A DNA stretch of 64,000 nt from Acidobacteriota bacterium (lineage in GTDB: Bacteria; Actinomycetota; Acidimicrobiia; Acidimicrobiales; Palsa-688), in contig JAGWSF010000109.1 in the NCBI GenBank assembly GCA_028876385.1, positions 1 to 64,000 on the forward strand, read 5' to 3'. Of this stretch, positions 44,056 to 52,307 are shown piece after piece. Position 1 is the first letter of the stretch, and each line of letters starts with the position of its first letter. Made by a program: the position numbers and the translations under genes. The notes under the pieces are model-generated. The model ran no database searches, was not told where the DNA came from, and was given only the letters and a program-made list of their open reading frames with translations.

Positions 44056-44297
44056 CCATACCCCGTCGTCCGGCTACGCAAAGGTAGTCGAATGCAAGCA
44101 CTGTTTCCAATCGTGATGAGGCTACCGGCCCTAGCCCGTCCACTGGGGCACCTCTCGGTGTCCGCATCCATCACACCATCCCCTGACGGGCGCGCACCGG
44201 CCGGATGGCACAGCAGTCGCAGTCGCAGGGGGACTGATTGCGAATTGGCTAGCTATCCGGCGGATCGTGACCGGAGCCTCGAGTAAAATCGCCTCCT

Positions 44298-45338
44298 GTG
44301 CGCGGCGCTGTGTACTACGGAGTCGACGACGTTCGCTTGGAGGACATCGAGGAGCCGATTCCCGGTCCTGGCCAGGTCAAGATCAAGGTGGCCTTCAACG
44401 GGCTGTGCGGAACCGACCTGCATGAGATATTCGACGCGCAGCGGGCCGTCCCCGCTTCGCCTCACCCCCTCACCGGGGTCCAGGCCCCCGTCGTCCTCGG
44501 TCACGAGATAGCCGGGACCGTGACCGGCGTCGGAGCGGGCGTGGAAGGGAGCATGGTGGGCAAGCTCGTGGCGGTCGAACCCATTCTCGGCTGCGGGTCC
44601 TGCGCCTGGTGCTCGAGCGGTCACGTGAACCTCTGCGACCGCCTGGCCTTTCACGGGCTCTCCACCGGGGGCGGCGGATTGGCAGAGTACACGGTGGTCC
44701 CGCAGTCCATGCTGCATGTCGCCCCGCCTGGACTCACCCCGCAGGAGGTGGCCGTGGCGGAGCCTCTGGCGGTGGCCTGGCATGCCGTCGAGCGCAGCGG
44801 TGTGGCGGGCGGGCAGACGGCGGCCGTCCTCGGGGCAGGAGCCATCGGCATCGGGATCTCCCTGGTGCTGCGCTCCCGCGGCATCAAGGCAGTGGTGGTG
44901 GAACCGTCCCCGTCCCGGCGGCGCCTGGTCGAAGGCCTGGGCGCTACGGTCCTCGATCCCTCCTCCGGAGACGCGGTTGACCGTCTCCTGGAACTGACCT
45001 CCGGGGCCGGTGTCGACGTGTGTTTCGAGACCTCGGCAGCGGTCGCCTCTTATGAGGTCGCCGTCTCCTCCACAGCCAAGCATGGCGTCGTGATGTTGCT
45101 GGCGTCCCCGCGCCTACCGCTGCCCCCCGTGCTCGGCAAAGCGCTGGCCCGGGAGCTCGAGATCCGCACGAGCTACGCCTACCACGGTGACTTCCCCGCT
45201 GTCCTCGACGCGCTGTCGCGAGCGCTGATCCCCCTGGACGGGTGGGTCACCACCGCGGGTCTCAGCTCGCTTCACCAGGTCCTGGCCGACATGCGGGCCG
45301 GCAGCCGGGCCAAAGTCCTCATCGACCCGTCGTACTGA
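44298..45338 (+). CDS. Zinc-dependent alcohol dehydrogenase (sorbitol/butanediol DH-like)
   Basis: A 346-residue medium-chain dehydrogenase, GTG at 44298. Catalytic zinc ligands are visible: Cys in GLCGTDLHE (about 37), GHE in LGHEIAG (about 73) and the later Glu in VAEPLAVAWH. The structural zinc loop is CGSCAWCSSGHVNLC (about 98-112). The NAD-binding motif GAGAIGIG is at about 177-184. Families with this arrangement oxidise secondary alcohols or diols, for example 2,3-butanediol or threonine. The upstream 242-base gap to the divergent thiolase holds no recognised operator copy. Its role in the pathway is unknown. Confidence 0.93.
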   Translation: MRGAVYYGVDDVRLEDIEEPIPGPGQVKIKVAFNGLCGTDLHEIFDAQRAVPASPHPLTGVQAPVVLGHEIAGTVTGVGAGVEGSMVGKLVAVEPILGCGSCAWCSSGHVNLCDRLAFHGLSTGGGGLAEYTVVPQSMLHVAPPGLTPQEVAVAEPLAVAWHAVERSGVAGGQTAAVLGAGAIGIGISLVLRSRGIKAVVVEPSPSRRRLVEGLGATVLDPSSGDAVDRLLELTSGAGVDVCFETSAAVASYEVAVSSTAKHGVVMLLASPRLPLPPVLGKALARELEIRTSYAYHGDFPAVLDALSRALIPLDGWVTTAGLSSLHQVLADMRAGSRAKVLIDPSY

Positions 45339-45490
45339 GCGGTCGTCGCCCGGTCCGGCCCGGTCGGATATGGAGCGGACCTCCTTCGGCGGCCGGGCGT
45401 GCGACGACCAAGCGGGTACGGCTCCCTAACCCTGGTCCTGATTCTCCGACCGCCGGGCGGCGACATCGCCGGCTCGACCGACGAGCAGCA

Positions 45491-46366
45491 TCATCCGCAC
45501 GTGGGACTGGAGATGCTCGCGACCCGGAACTGCAATGAGGCACTCGTGACGACCCGGTCGCCGTGGCCTTCGTCGCTCAGGGTGACCCGGGTCCCGATCC
45601 GGCCCCCGGAGCCTGGGTACGAGTCGACGGTGGCGCGGAAAGGACCGACTTTGCCCCGGGCCACGAACATGCAGTGGTAGCTCTCGGCCTGCAATCGATC
45701 GGTCCCAGCCGCTGCGGCGGCGGCTTCCATGGCGGCCGTCTCGATCACAATGTGCTGAGGACCGAGATGCAGGGCGGCGTCGGGGGACGCCAACTCGAGG
45801 CTGAGCTCGGGGAGGCGCCATACCCCTGCGGAGTCTCGCCGGGCTCCGAACACCTCGTGCAAGGGCGGCAGATCGGGAGAGTCCTGTATGGCGATGGAAG
45901 GATTGTCGACCTTCTCGTAGTCGCCGGGAGTACCGCCGAGCGAGATACCCATGCCTTCGGAGACGGCGATCACCCGCGAGTGGTCGGCGTCGTCCACGAT
46001 CAGGGTCCGGCTGAAGCCCATCTGCCGACCGAGCTTGACCACCTCGGGTATCGAATGCAGCTTGCGAACCCCGTGCCCGTCGTCGATGACCTGCATCGAA
46101 GCGATGACCGGATTCGGCACGGCCTCGTCGTCATTCATCCCGCCGGCCTCGGGCGCGAAGATGCACAGGGGGGCGACCATGACTCCACCGAGTGAGTTGC
46201 GCATGTCGTGGCGCAGAGCCATCACCTCAGCCCCGGGGTTGCTGTCGAGACCGGAGTTGACCCGTCCGAGGTACCGGTAACTGAGGAGGCTGGTCCACTT
46301 CTTCTCGAAGACCTTCCAATATTCCTCAGGTGGGACCGATCGAATATCTACTGGCGTCTCGGGCAT
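45491..46366 (-). CDS. Hot-dog fold (thioesterase-like) protein
   Basis: A 291-residue protein, ATG at 46366. The C-terminal 110 residues form a clear hot-dog domain with LGPQHIVIETAAMEAAAAAAG and ESYHCMFVARGKVGPFRATV. The N-terminal half is a less clear hot-dog (GGVMVAPLCIFAPEAGGMND) with an added helical start (PPEEYWKVFEKKWTSLLSYR). The pattern resembles PaaI-like acyl-CoA thioesterases. It is the last gene of an operon with the isocitrate-lyase-like (48203) and MaoC (47283) genes. Removal of CoA from an intermediate is a plausible role. Confidence 0.82.
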   Translation of the reverse strand: MPETPVDIRSVPPEEYWKVFEKKWTSLLSYRYLGRVNSGLDSNPGAEVMALRHDMRNSLGGVMVAPLCIFAPEAGGMNDDEAVPNPVIASMQVIDDGHGVRKLHSIPEVVKLGRQMGFSRTLIVDDADHSRVIAVSEGMGISLGGTPGDYEKVDNPSIAIQDSPDLPPLHEVFGARRDSAGVWRLPELSLELASPDAALHLGPQHIVIETAAMEAAAAAAGTDRLQAESYHCMFVARGKVGPFRATVDSYPGSGGRIGTRVTLSDEGHGDRVVTSASLQFRVASISSPTCG

Positions 46367-46422
46367 CCCGGCCAGACTAGGGCTGCGGCGCGGCGAGGTC
46401 TAGAAGAACTGTCATGCCTGAG

Positions 46423-47283
46423 TCAGGCTCGCAGTTCGACCCGGCCGTGGGTATGGACCATGGCACCGGCTTGCTCGGTCTCGAAGGCGTAGGCCGGGCC
46501 CCCATCCGAGGATATCCCGGCCTTGTAGGCACGCACCTCGAGTTCTCGATTGGGGAAGGCCGGCGACGAGAACCGGACGGCCAACCGGTGCAGCCGGTCG
46601 GGGTCCCCTGCGGCCAGCAGGTCAACGAGCGGGCCGCAGGCCAGACCGAAGCTGCACATGCCCTGCAGGATCTTTCCCGGGTAGCCCTCGGACCGGGCGA
46701 TCTCGTCGTCCATGGCGTGACCAACGTGATCTCCCGATGCGCCGGCGTAGCGGAACGTCTGGTCCCGGTCCACCCGGACCATTGCGCTCGCCATCGGCTC
46801 ATGTCTCCCTTCTGGAGGGAACGTGTGGTCGGCCGTGTCCGGCCCGATTCCAGCGGCGATGGTGCCCCCTATATAGAAGTTGGACCAGAAATGCTCGGAC
46901 AGGGCCGCTCCGTCTTGATCGGTGACCAGGATCCGTTCCACGACCACCACACCGGTCGACCGTTGACGGGCGGAAAAGGTGGACGCCGCCCAGCGAAGTC
47001 TCATCCCAGGACGAACCGGGCGCCAGAGGTACAGGTCGTGCTGGCCGTGCACAGACCCCGTGTGGCCGGCGACGGCTGACAGGGCGCCGCTCGTGGTCTG
47101 CGCCTCGGCCTGTGCGTCACCGACGAGGGCGGCGGTGTAGAGAGGGTGAACCGCCCGCCCGTCCAGATAGCGGGGGTTGGGGTCGTTGATCGCCAGGGCA
47201 AAGGCTACAGCGGCGTCCTCGTCCACTCTGCCCTCGTAGCTTCCGGTGGTGGAGAGACGGATCGATTCGGTCCGTAAGGTCAC
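46423..47283 (-). CDS. MaoC-like double hot-dog dehydratase
   Basis: A 286-residue protein with two hot-dog domains, GTG at 47283. Domain 1 spans about residues 10-150 (FALAINDPNPRYLDG at its start) and domain 2 about 160-286. Domain 2 carries the hydratase-2 region in FRYAGASGDHVGHAMDDE...GKILQGMCSFG, where Asp and His of the R-specific hydratase motif can be aligned. MaoC enzymes hydrate 2-enoyl-CoA to 3-hydroxyacyl-CoA. It follows the isocitrate-lyase-like gene by 50 bases and precedes the thioesterase-like gene by 56, forming a three-gene operon. Confidence 0.88.
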   Translation of the reverse strand: MTLRTESIRLSTTGSYEGRVDEDAAVAFALAINDPNPRYLDGRAVHPLYTAALVGDAQAEAQTTSGALSAVAGHTGSVHGQHDLYLWRPVRPGMRLRWAASTFSARQRSTGVVVVERILVTDQDGAALSEHFWSNFYIGGTIAAGIGPDTADHTFPPEGRHEPMASAMVRVDRDQTFRYAGASGDHVGHAMDDEIARSEGYPGKILQGMCSFGLACGPLVDLLAAGDPDRLHRLAVRFSSPAFPNRELEVRAYKAGISSDGGPAYAFETEQAGAMVHTHGRVELRA

Positions 47284-47333
47284 CGCTGCATCCTAAAAAA
47301 GTGGGCTCATCGTTGGCGAACCGGCCGGTGCGA

Positions 47334-48203
47334 TCATCTGTCGGCCGGGTCAGTGGGCGGGCGGAGAGGCCGCCCGGTAGACACAGCCCACTTCTCGACC
47401 ACGTCGTCGAACTCGCTCTGACGTATAGCGGTCTCCTTCGCCGGGAACTCGTAGGCATCAGGCGGCAGGTTGCCTTCCTCGATCAGCATCGTTGCCAGCT
47501 GACGGTGGAGGCGGGCGGCCGAAGCTACCCCCCAGCCGGTGGCGAGGCAGAAGCGGAGCCCGGGGAACAGTTCGGTGCCGTAGCCGGCGATGGGTATCGG
47601 TACTTCATGGGCGAGCACAGCCACCTGCTCGGCCGTGGCAAAGGTCGGGAGGAACACGTCGGCGCCGGCAGCTGCGTAGGCGACGCCACGCCGCACGGTC
47701 TCATCGAGCGAGCCTGTGCCGCCGCCACCGACGGAGTACAGCTCGTCGGTGCGGGCGATGATCACGAAGTCGGCGTCGGTGCGGGCGTCGACGGCCGTGC
47801 GGATACGTGCGGACATGTCCTCCACAGCAAGGAGAGGGCCGTCCCAGGAGGAGTGCTTCGGGGGGATCTCGTCCTCAATGTGCACTCCGGCTACCCCGGC
47901 TCGTTCGTACAGGCGGATACTGCGCCGTACGTCCGCCACCGACTCGCCGGCCTGGTCGGCGTCGACGATCACGGGTATGCCGACGGCCTCGGTCACCCGG
48001 GCGGCCTGATCGATCATCTCGGTCGAGGTGAAGACGCCGTGGTCGGGTATGGCGTGGTGCATCATGCCCGTGGCGTGGCCGCCCATGTAGGCGGCCCGGA
48101 ATCCGACGTCCTCGACGATCCGGGCCGTCAGTGCGCTGTAGCAGTCGGCCACGATGAACGGCGGTCCGGCCAAGAGACTCCGCAATCTTGACGTAACTGT
48201 CAT
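47334..48203 (-). CDS. Isocitrate lyase/PEP mutase superfamily protein
   Basis: A 289-residue TIM-barrel protein, ATG at 48203 with AGGAGG eight bases upstream. It has GFRAAYMGGHATGMM, the metal-binding VIVDADQAGESV, and GVHIEDEIPPKHSSWDG. In isocitrate and methylisocitrate lyases the flexible loop reads PKxCGH with a catalytic Cys; here it is PPKHSS with no Cys, so a lyase using that Cys is unlikely. Members with altered loops include oxaloacetate decarboxylases and phosphonate enzymes. The operator copy at 48189-48202 overlaps the initiation region, so this operon should be tightly controlled. Confidence 0.9.
   Translation of the reverse strand: MTVTSRLRSLLAGPPFIVADCYSALTARIVEDVGFRAAYMGGHATGMMHHAIPDHGVFTSTEMIDQAARVTEAVGIPVIVDADQAGESVADVRRSIRLYERAGVAGVHIEDEIPPKHSSWDGPLLAVEDMSARIRTAVDARTDADFVIIARTDELYSVGGGGTGSLDETVRRGVAYAAAGADVFLPTFATAEQVAVLAHEVPIPIAGYGTELFPGLRFCLATGWGVASAARLHRQLATMLIEEGNLPPDAYEFPAKETAIRQSEFDDVVEKWAVSTGRPLRPPTDPADR
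48189..48202. promoter_or_regulatory. Palindromic operator copy F, TGACGTAACTGTCA, over a start codon
   Basis: Exact TGAC-N6-GTCA covering codons 1-5 of the isocitrate-lyase-like gene (ATG at 48203-48201). It is also 92 bases before the divergent crotonase start (48294). The position is unusual, as the site lies in the transcribed region for one gene. Confidence 0.6.
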
Positions 48204-48293
48204 CCGCGTGTCCTCCTACACTGGCGCATGGGTCCCACCCTAGCCATGGCAGAATCGACAGCACCGTCAAATCGACCGTTTCGAGGAGGGACC

Positions 48294-49148
48294 TTGCAGC
48301 TCGATGAGATCTCGTACAGCGCCGGCGACGGGATCGGCGAAATCGTGCTCAACCGCCCCGATCAGCTGAACCCGATCTCGGGCCGGCCGGGTGGCACCCG
48401 GGACCAGATCCTGTGGGCCATGGCCGAAGCGGAACGAGACAGCGAGGTGGGGTGCGTCCTCATCCGGGGTGCCGGACGGGCCTTCTCGGCCGGCGGTGAC
48501 CTGGCCGGGAACGCACCGAGGGAGACGGCCTTCGAACACAGCGAGTTCTTGGAACGGGCCGAAGCCTTCGCCAGCAGTATCCGACAGGCCGGCCTTCCCG
48601 TCGTCGCGGCCGTGCACGGCTACTGCCTGGGCGCCGCCCTGCAGCTGATCACCTCGTGCGACCTCGTACTGGCGGCCGACACCGCCCGCTTCGGGATCCC
48701 CGAGGGCCGGCTCGGACTGGTCGGGGTCGCACCCCTCATACCCGTAGTGGGCCGCCAGTGGGCCAAGTTCCTGGTCATGACCGGCGAGATGATCGATGCC
48801 GAACGGGCCCGCCAGATCGGCCTGGTACTGACCGTCGAGCCCGAAGCGGTCCTGGTCGAGCGTGCTCGCGACCTCTGCCGTCGCCTGGCCCGCCTGCCCC
48901 GGCAGTCACTGCTGCTCAACAAGCGGACCGTCGACGCCGTCGCCGACGCTTCCGGGGAGGCGGCCGGACGGGCGGTGGCCACGGCCCGCGACGCTGTCAC
49001 CCTCAGCCACAGTCGCCACGCCACCGCGCCCGACGGCCGGACCTTCGACGAAATCCGCCGGGCCGACGGCGTGGCCGGCCTGAAGGCGGCCCGCGAGGCG
49101 CAATACGACCGACCCTGGCTCGCGCCGCCGGCCACCGACCCTCAGTAG
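48294..49148 (+). CDS. Enoyl-CoA hydratase/isomerase (crotonase) family protein
   Basis: A 284-residue crotonase. The start is taken at TTG 48294, because GAGGAGG precedes it and the fold begins there (LQLDEISYS); ATGs at 48228 and 48246 are in frame but give an unrelated N-terminus. The oxyanion segment GAGRAFSAGGDLAGN is intact. The first Glu position is Gln (LGAALQLITSCD), while the second is Glu in GIPEGRLGLVG. Such one-acid crotonases may be isomerases. It converges with the SDR at 49142-49951, and the two ends overlap by seven bases. Confidence 0.9.
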   Translation: MQLDEISYSAGDGIGEIVLNRPDQLNPISGRPGGTRDQILWAMAEAERDSEVGCVLIRGAGRAFSAGGDLAGNAPRETAFEHSEFLERAEAFASSIRQAGLPVVAAVHGYCLGAALQLITSCDLVLAADTARFGIPEGRLGLVGVAPLIPVVGRQWAKFLVMTGEMIDAERARQIGLVLTVEPEAVLVERARDLCRRLARLPRQSLLLNKRTVDAVADASGEAAGRAVATARDAVTLSHSRHATAPDGRTFDEIRRADGVAGLKAAREAQYDRPWLAPPATDPQ

Positions 49149-49951
49149 ATGCTGGCCGTGCCTCCACCGTCGAGGTGGATGTTCACCCCGTTCATGAACT
49201 CGCCGCGAGGGCTGGCCAACATGGCTACGGCAAAGGCCACATCGGAAACCTGACCGATCCGGTTGACCGTCTGACCGCAACCCTTCAGGATGTACTCCGC
49301 CGCCCGGTCGGTGTCGTCCCCCCACCCCCGCCCGGCGGCGAACGATTGCAGGAACTCCATCAGTCCCTCGGTCATGATCATCCCGGGCGAGACGGTGTTG
49401 ACCGTGACCCCGGTGCCCGACAAGGCCTTGGACAGGCCCATCGAGAGGTTCACCATGGCGGCCTTGGCCGGACCGTAGTCGGGCTGGGCCGACGTGGGTA
49501 TCATGCCGGCGCCGCTGCCGATCTGGATGACCCGCCCCCACCCCCGCTCCTTCATACCCGGTACGAGGAGGTGGATGAGCCGGCCGGCGGCCATGACGTT
49601 CTTCTCGAAGGTCGCCAGCCATTCCGAGAGGGGGACCTGGAACCAGGACTTCTGGTCGCCCTCGGAGGCGCCCCCAGCGTTGTTGACGAGAATGTCGATA
49701 CCGCCCAGGGCGTTCAGGGCGACGGAAGCCACGTGCTCGGCGCCTTCATCGGTCGCCAGGTCGCCTACGGCCGATACGACGGTTGCACCGGTGGCGGCGA
49801 GGTCGGATGCGACCTTGGACGTTCGCTCGGCGTTCCGGCCAGTGACCACGACCTGGGCGCCTTCCTCGGCCAGCAGGGTGGCTATACCGACACCGATACC
49901 CGAGCTGCTGCCGGTGACCAGCGCCCGCTTACCTTTGAGCTGCAGATCCAT
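49142..49951 (-). CDS. Short-chain dehydrogenase/reductase (SDR)
   Basis: A 269-residue classical SDR, ATG at 49951. Motifs: TGSSSGIG, NNAGG, catalytic Ser in IQIGSGAGM and YGPAK, then VNTVSPGMIMTEG and the C-terminal VNIHLDGGGTASIY. It should oxidise or reduce a keto/hydroxy group with NAD(P). It is the last gene of a minus-strand operon that also contains a DUF35 (52177), a second SDR (51723) and a crotonase (50795). Confidence 0.94.
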   Translation of the reverse strand: MDLQLKGKRALVTGSSSGIGVGIATLLAEEGAQVVVTGRNAERTSKVASDLAATGATVVSAVGDLATDEGAEHVASVALNALGGIDILVNNAGGASEGDQKSWFQVPLSEWLATFEKNVMAAGRLIHLLVPGMKERGWGRVIQIGSGAGMIPTSAQPDYGPAKAAMVNLSMGLSKALSGTGVTVNTVSPGMIMTEGLMEFLQSFAAGRGWGDDTDRAAEYILKGCGQTVNRIGQVSDVAFAVAMLASPRGEFMNGVNIHLDGGGTASIY

Positions 49952-50000
49952 GTGCGACTCCCTTCGTGAAAATCGTCCCAGACGGGGTTACCGCAGAGCG

Positions 50001-50795
50001 CTATCTGGTGGACCGGTTGAGGAAGGCCTCGACCTTGCTGCGGTAGTCAGCCGACTGGAACAGCACCGTCTGGGTTACCCGGTCGAAGTCCCTCGCGGTG
50101 CGACGGTCGACGTCGGCAGCCACGTCGATGGCCAGCTTGGCCATGCCCATGGCCTCCCTCGGATAGCCGGCCAGCCGACGGGCGAAGCCGGATACGGCCT
50201 CGGCGAACCCATCGGCGGGGTACACGGCGTGGACCAGCCCCATGTCCATGGCTTGGCGGGCCGTGACCCGCTCACCGGCCATGACGATCCATTTGGCCCA
50301 GTGCGGACCCACCAGTCGGGTGAGTCGACTGATCCCGCCGGAGCCGGGAATGACGGCCAGGTTGGGGACCTCGGGCAGGGCGAAAGTGGCCGCCTCCGAG
50401 GCCAACCGGAAGTCGCACGACACACCCATCTCTAGGCCGACGCCGAAGCAGTGGGCTTGGGCGGCCAGCACTATGGGCTTTTCGACCTGCTCCATCCGGT
50501 CCCACAGGTCGTGGCGGGCCTGGGCCCGGTAGTCCCGGCGGAGACTGTAACCCCTGAAGATACCGTCAGGGCCGGTTCCGACGTCGGTCCTCAAGGTTGT
50601 GATGTCCAGGCCCGAGGTGAAGTAGCGGCCCTCCCCGGTGATGACCAGGACGGCGAGGTCGTCACGATCGGAGAGCTCGCTCACCGCCTCTTCTAGCACC
50701 TGCAGCATGTGCTCGGTCACGGCGTTGAGCTTCTCGTCGCGGGTGAAGGTCAGGGTGAGTACGCCCTCCTCCTCGTCCCTGCGGATGTCGCTCAT
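50001..50795 (-). CDS. Enoyl-CoA hydratase (both catalytic glutamates present)
   Basis: A 264-residue crotonase, ATG at 50795. By eye it is the only one of eight in the window that keeps both hydratase residues: E122 in GVGLEMGVSCD and E142 in ALPEVPNLAVIPGSGG. The oxyanion loop reads GEGRYFTSGLDI. It is therefore the best candidate for ordinary enoyl-CoA hydration in the cluster. It sits directly downstream of an SDR gene that ends at 50797 (1 base gap), in an operon with a DUF35 protein, so hydration followed by NAD-dependent oxidation would be a natural pair of steps. Confidence 0.94.
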   Translation of the reverse strand: MSDIRRDEEEGVLTLTFTRDEKLNAVTEHMLQVLEEAVSELSDRDDLAVLVITGEGRYFTSGLDITTLRTDVGTGPDGIFRGYSLRRDYRAQARHDLWDRMEQVEKPIVLAAQAHCFGVGLEMGVSCDFRLASEAATFALPEVPNLAVIPGSGGISRLTRLVGPHWAKWIVMAGERVTARQAMDMGLVHAVYPADGFAEAVSGFARRLAGYPREAMGMAKLAIDVAADVDRRTARDFDRVTQTVLFQSADYRSKVEAFLNRSTR

Positions 50796-50796
50796 G

Positions 50797-51723
50797 TCAG
50801 GCGAGACGCAGTCCGGCGGCGCGGGTCCCGAAGATCTCCGTGGCGAAGATGTCTCCGAGCTTCTCGGCGTCCCAGTGCTTGCCGCCGCTGCTCACCTGCT
50901 TGGGGCTGCGCCAGCCTTCCATGACCGACAGCTGGTCGCGCACCGACCGCACGACCTGGCCGCTGACGTGGGCCGCTTGAGGGCTGGCCAGCCAGGCGAC
51001 CACGGGGCTGGAGATGGACGGGTCCAGCGGATCGAAGGTGCCCTCGGGCCGCTCATCGGGCTCGAGCGGCGTGCCTTGGCTGACCCCGGCCGAGAGGCGG
51101 GTCACCCCGCCGGGGCTGATGGCGTTGACGGTGACCCCGATGCTCGCCAGCTCCAGGCTGAGGGTGAGCGTGAGTCCCACGATGGCGGCCTTGGCCGGCG
51201 CATAGTTGGTCTGCCCGAAGTTTCCGAGGAGCCCGGCGCCTGAGGTCGTGTTGATGACCCGGCCGTAGACCTGCCCGGTGGGCGACTCCTTGGCTTGCGC
51301 CCGCCAGCGCCGGGCGGCCGCCCGGCTGGTCAGCCAGGTTCCCCGGAGGTGCACCCGCATCACGAGATCGAAGTCGTCGGCCGACATGTTCCAGATCGTG
51401 CGGTCCCTCACGATGCCGGCGTTGTTGACGAGTATGTCGAGCTGTCCGAACTGATCGAAGGCCGCGGCCACCATGGCCTCGGCCTGTGCCTCGTCGCCGA
51501 CGTCACCGAAGTCGGCGACGGCGGTGCCGCCTCGCGAGGTGATGATGTCAACCACCCGCTCGGCGTCGCGACCCTGACCTTCGCCGTGCACCGAGCTGCC
51601 GAGGTCATTGACCACGACCGTGGCGCCGTGCCGGGCCAGCTCGAGGGCATGACCCCGACCGATACCGTGCCCGGCCCCGGTGACGAGCGCCACTTTGCCG
51701 TCGAGCAAACCTGCCATATCCAT
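50797..51723 (-). CDS. SDR dehydrogenase, multifunctional-enzyme/17beta-HSD4-like
   Basis: A 308-residue SDR, ATG at 51723 (a second in-frame ATG at 51717). It has LLDGKVALVTGAGHGIGRG, NNAGIVRDRTIWNMSADDFD, TTSGAGL with YAPAK, and a long C-terminal extension after residue 225 (QVVRSVRDQLSVMEGWRSP and beyond). The NDLGSSVHGEGQG segment after the second strand is typical of 3-hydroxyacyl-CoA dehydrogenases of the peroxisomal multifunctional enzyme type. It lies between a DUF35 gene and a crotonase, consistent with oxidising the 3-hydroxyacyl-CoA the crotonase makes. Confidence 0.93.
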   Translation of the reverse strand: MDMAGLLDGKVALVTGAGHGIGRGHALELARHGATVVVNDLGSSVHGEGQGRDAERVVDIITSRGGTAVADFGDVGDEAQAEAMVAAAFDQFGQLDILVNNAGIVRDRTIWNMSADDFDLVMRVHLRGTWLTSRAAARRWRAQAKESPTGQVYGRVINTTSGAGLLGNFGQTNYAPAKAAIVGLTLTLSLELASIGVTVNAISPGGVTRLSAGVSQGTPLEPDERPEGTFDPLDPSISSPVVAWLASPQAAHVSGQVVRSVRDQLSVMEGWRSPKQVSSGGKHWDAEKLGDIFATEIFGTRAAGLRLA

Positions 51724-51763
51724 GTATCCCTTCGATGTTGCGCAGCCTCTGAAGAGACTGGGA

Positions 51764-52177
51764 TCAGACGGGCCGGAAGACCGGCACCGTGACGTCTTCG
51801 GAGATCTGGCGGAAAGAGACCTCGAGCTCCTGCCCGATGCGGAGTTCTGATGCTTCGCAGTCGACGAGGTTGGTCATGACCCTAGGCCCCTCGGCCAGAT
51901 CCACCACGGCGGCGACATACGGCAACCGCTCCTTGAAGGGGGGAAGGTCGTTGACGAACACGGTCGAGTAGGTGTAGAGCGTCGCTCGTCCGCTGGCGTC
52001 CTCCCAGACCACCTTCTCACTCCAGCAGTGCGGGCAGAAAGGCCGGGGGTAGTGATGGGCCCTCCCGCAGTCCTGGCAGCGGGCGATGAGGAAGCGACCC
52101 TCCTTGGCGGCCTCCCAGAAGGGTCGGGACTCGTCCTCGATGGTGGGCAGGTCGAAGCGAGGGCTGGAAGCGGTCAT
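51764..52177 (-). CDS. DUF35 zinc-ribbon/OB-fold protein without adjacent thiolase
   Basis: A 137-residue DUF35 protein. The frame extends to 52219, but ATG at 52177 starts just before the leading helix (ESRPFWEAAKEGRFLIARC). Zinc ribbon CQDC and CPHC (about residues 33-53), then OB strands TLYTYSTVFVNDLPPF and PYVAAVVDLAEG. Unlike the other two DUF35 genes here, no thiolase follows; an SDR does. The protein may serve one of the thiolases encoded elsewhere in the window, or act with the SDR/hydratase as ChsH2's DUF35 domain does with a MaoC hydratase. Confidence 0.92.
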   Translation of the reverse strand: MTASSPRFDLPTIEDESRPFWEAAKEGRFLIARCQDCGRAHHYPRPFCPHCWSEKVVWEDASGRATLYTYSTVFVNDLPPFKERLPYVAAVVDLAEGPRVMTNLVDCEASELRIGQELEVSFRQISEDVTVPVFRPV

Positions 52178-52263
52178 GGCGGCGCTGCCATCTAACAGTA
52201 GCGTTGCGTCCGGCCGCAACGGGAAGAGCCCCTGAAGCGATGTCGGTACGATTTCCTCTGGCC

Positions 52264-52281
52264 GCCGCCCTCGAAGGCGGC
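52264..52281. promoter_or_regulatory. Hairpin in the divergent promoter region
   Basis: GCCGCC-CTCGAA-GGCGGC, a 6-base stem and 6-base loop, 26 bases before the GTG at 52308. It could be a 5'-leader structure or a regulator site; it is not a TGAC-N6-GTCA copy. Confidence 0.3.
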
Positions 52282-52307
52282 CCGGCGGTCACGTAGATTC
52301 GGGGTGC

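Noticed and set aside
28290..44260. Shared GCTAGCTAT in the gaps near 28.3 kb and 44.25 kb as a second operator
   Set aside because: Only two copies, and a 9-mer is expected about this often by chance; the contexts differ.
47334..48203. Methylisocitrate lyase (PrpB) call
   Set aside because: The loop Cys of PKxCGH is missing and no methylcitrate synthase or dehydratase genes are nearby, so only the superfamily is named.
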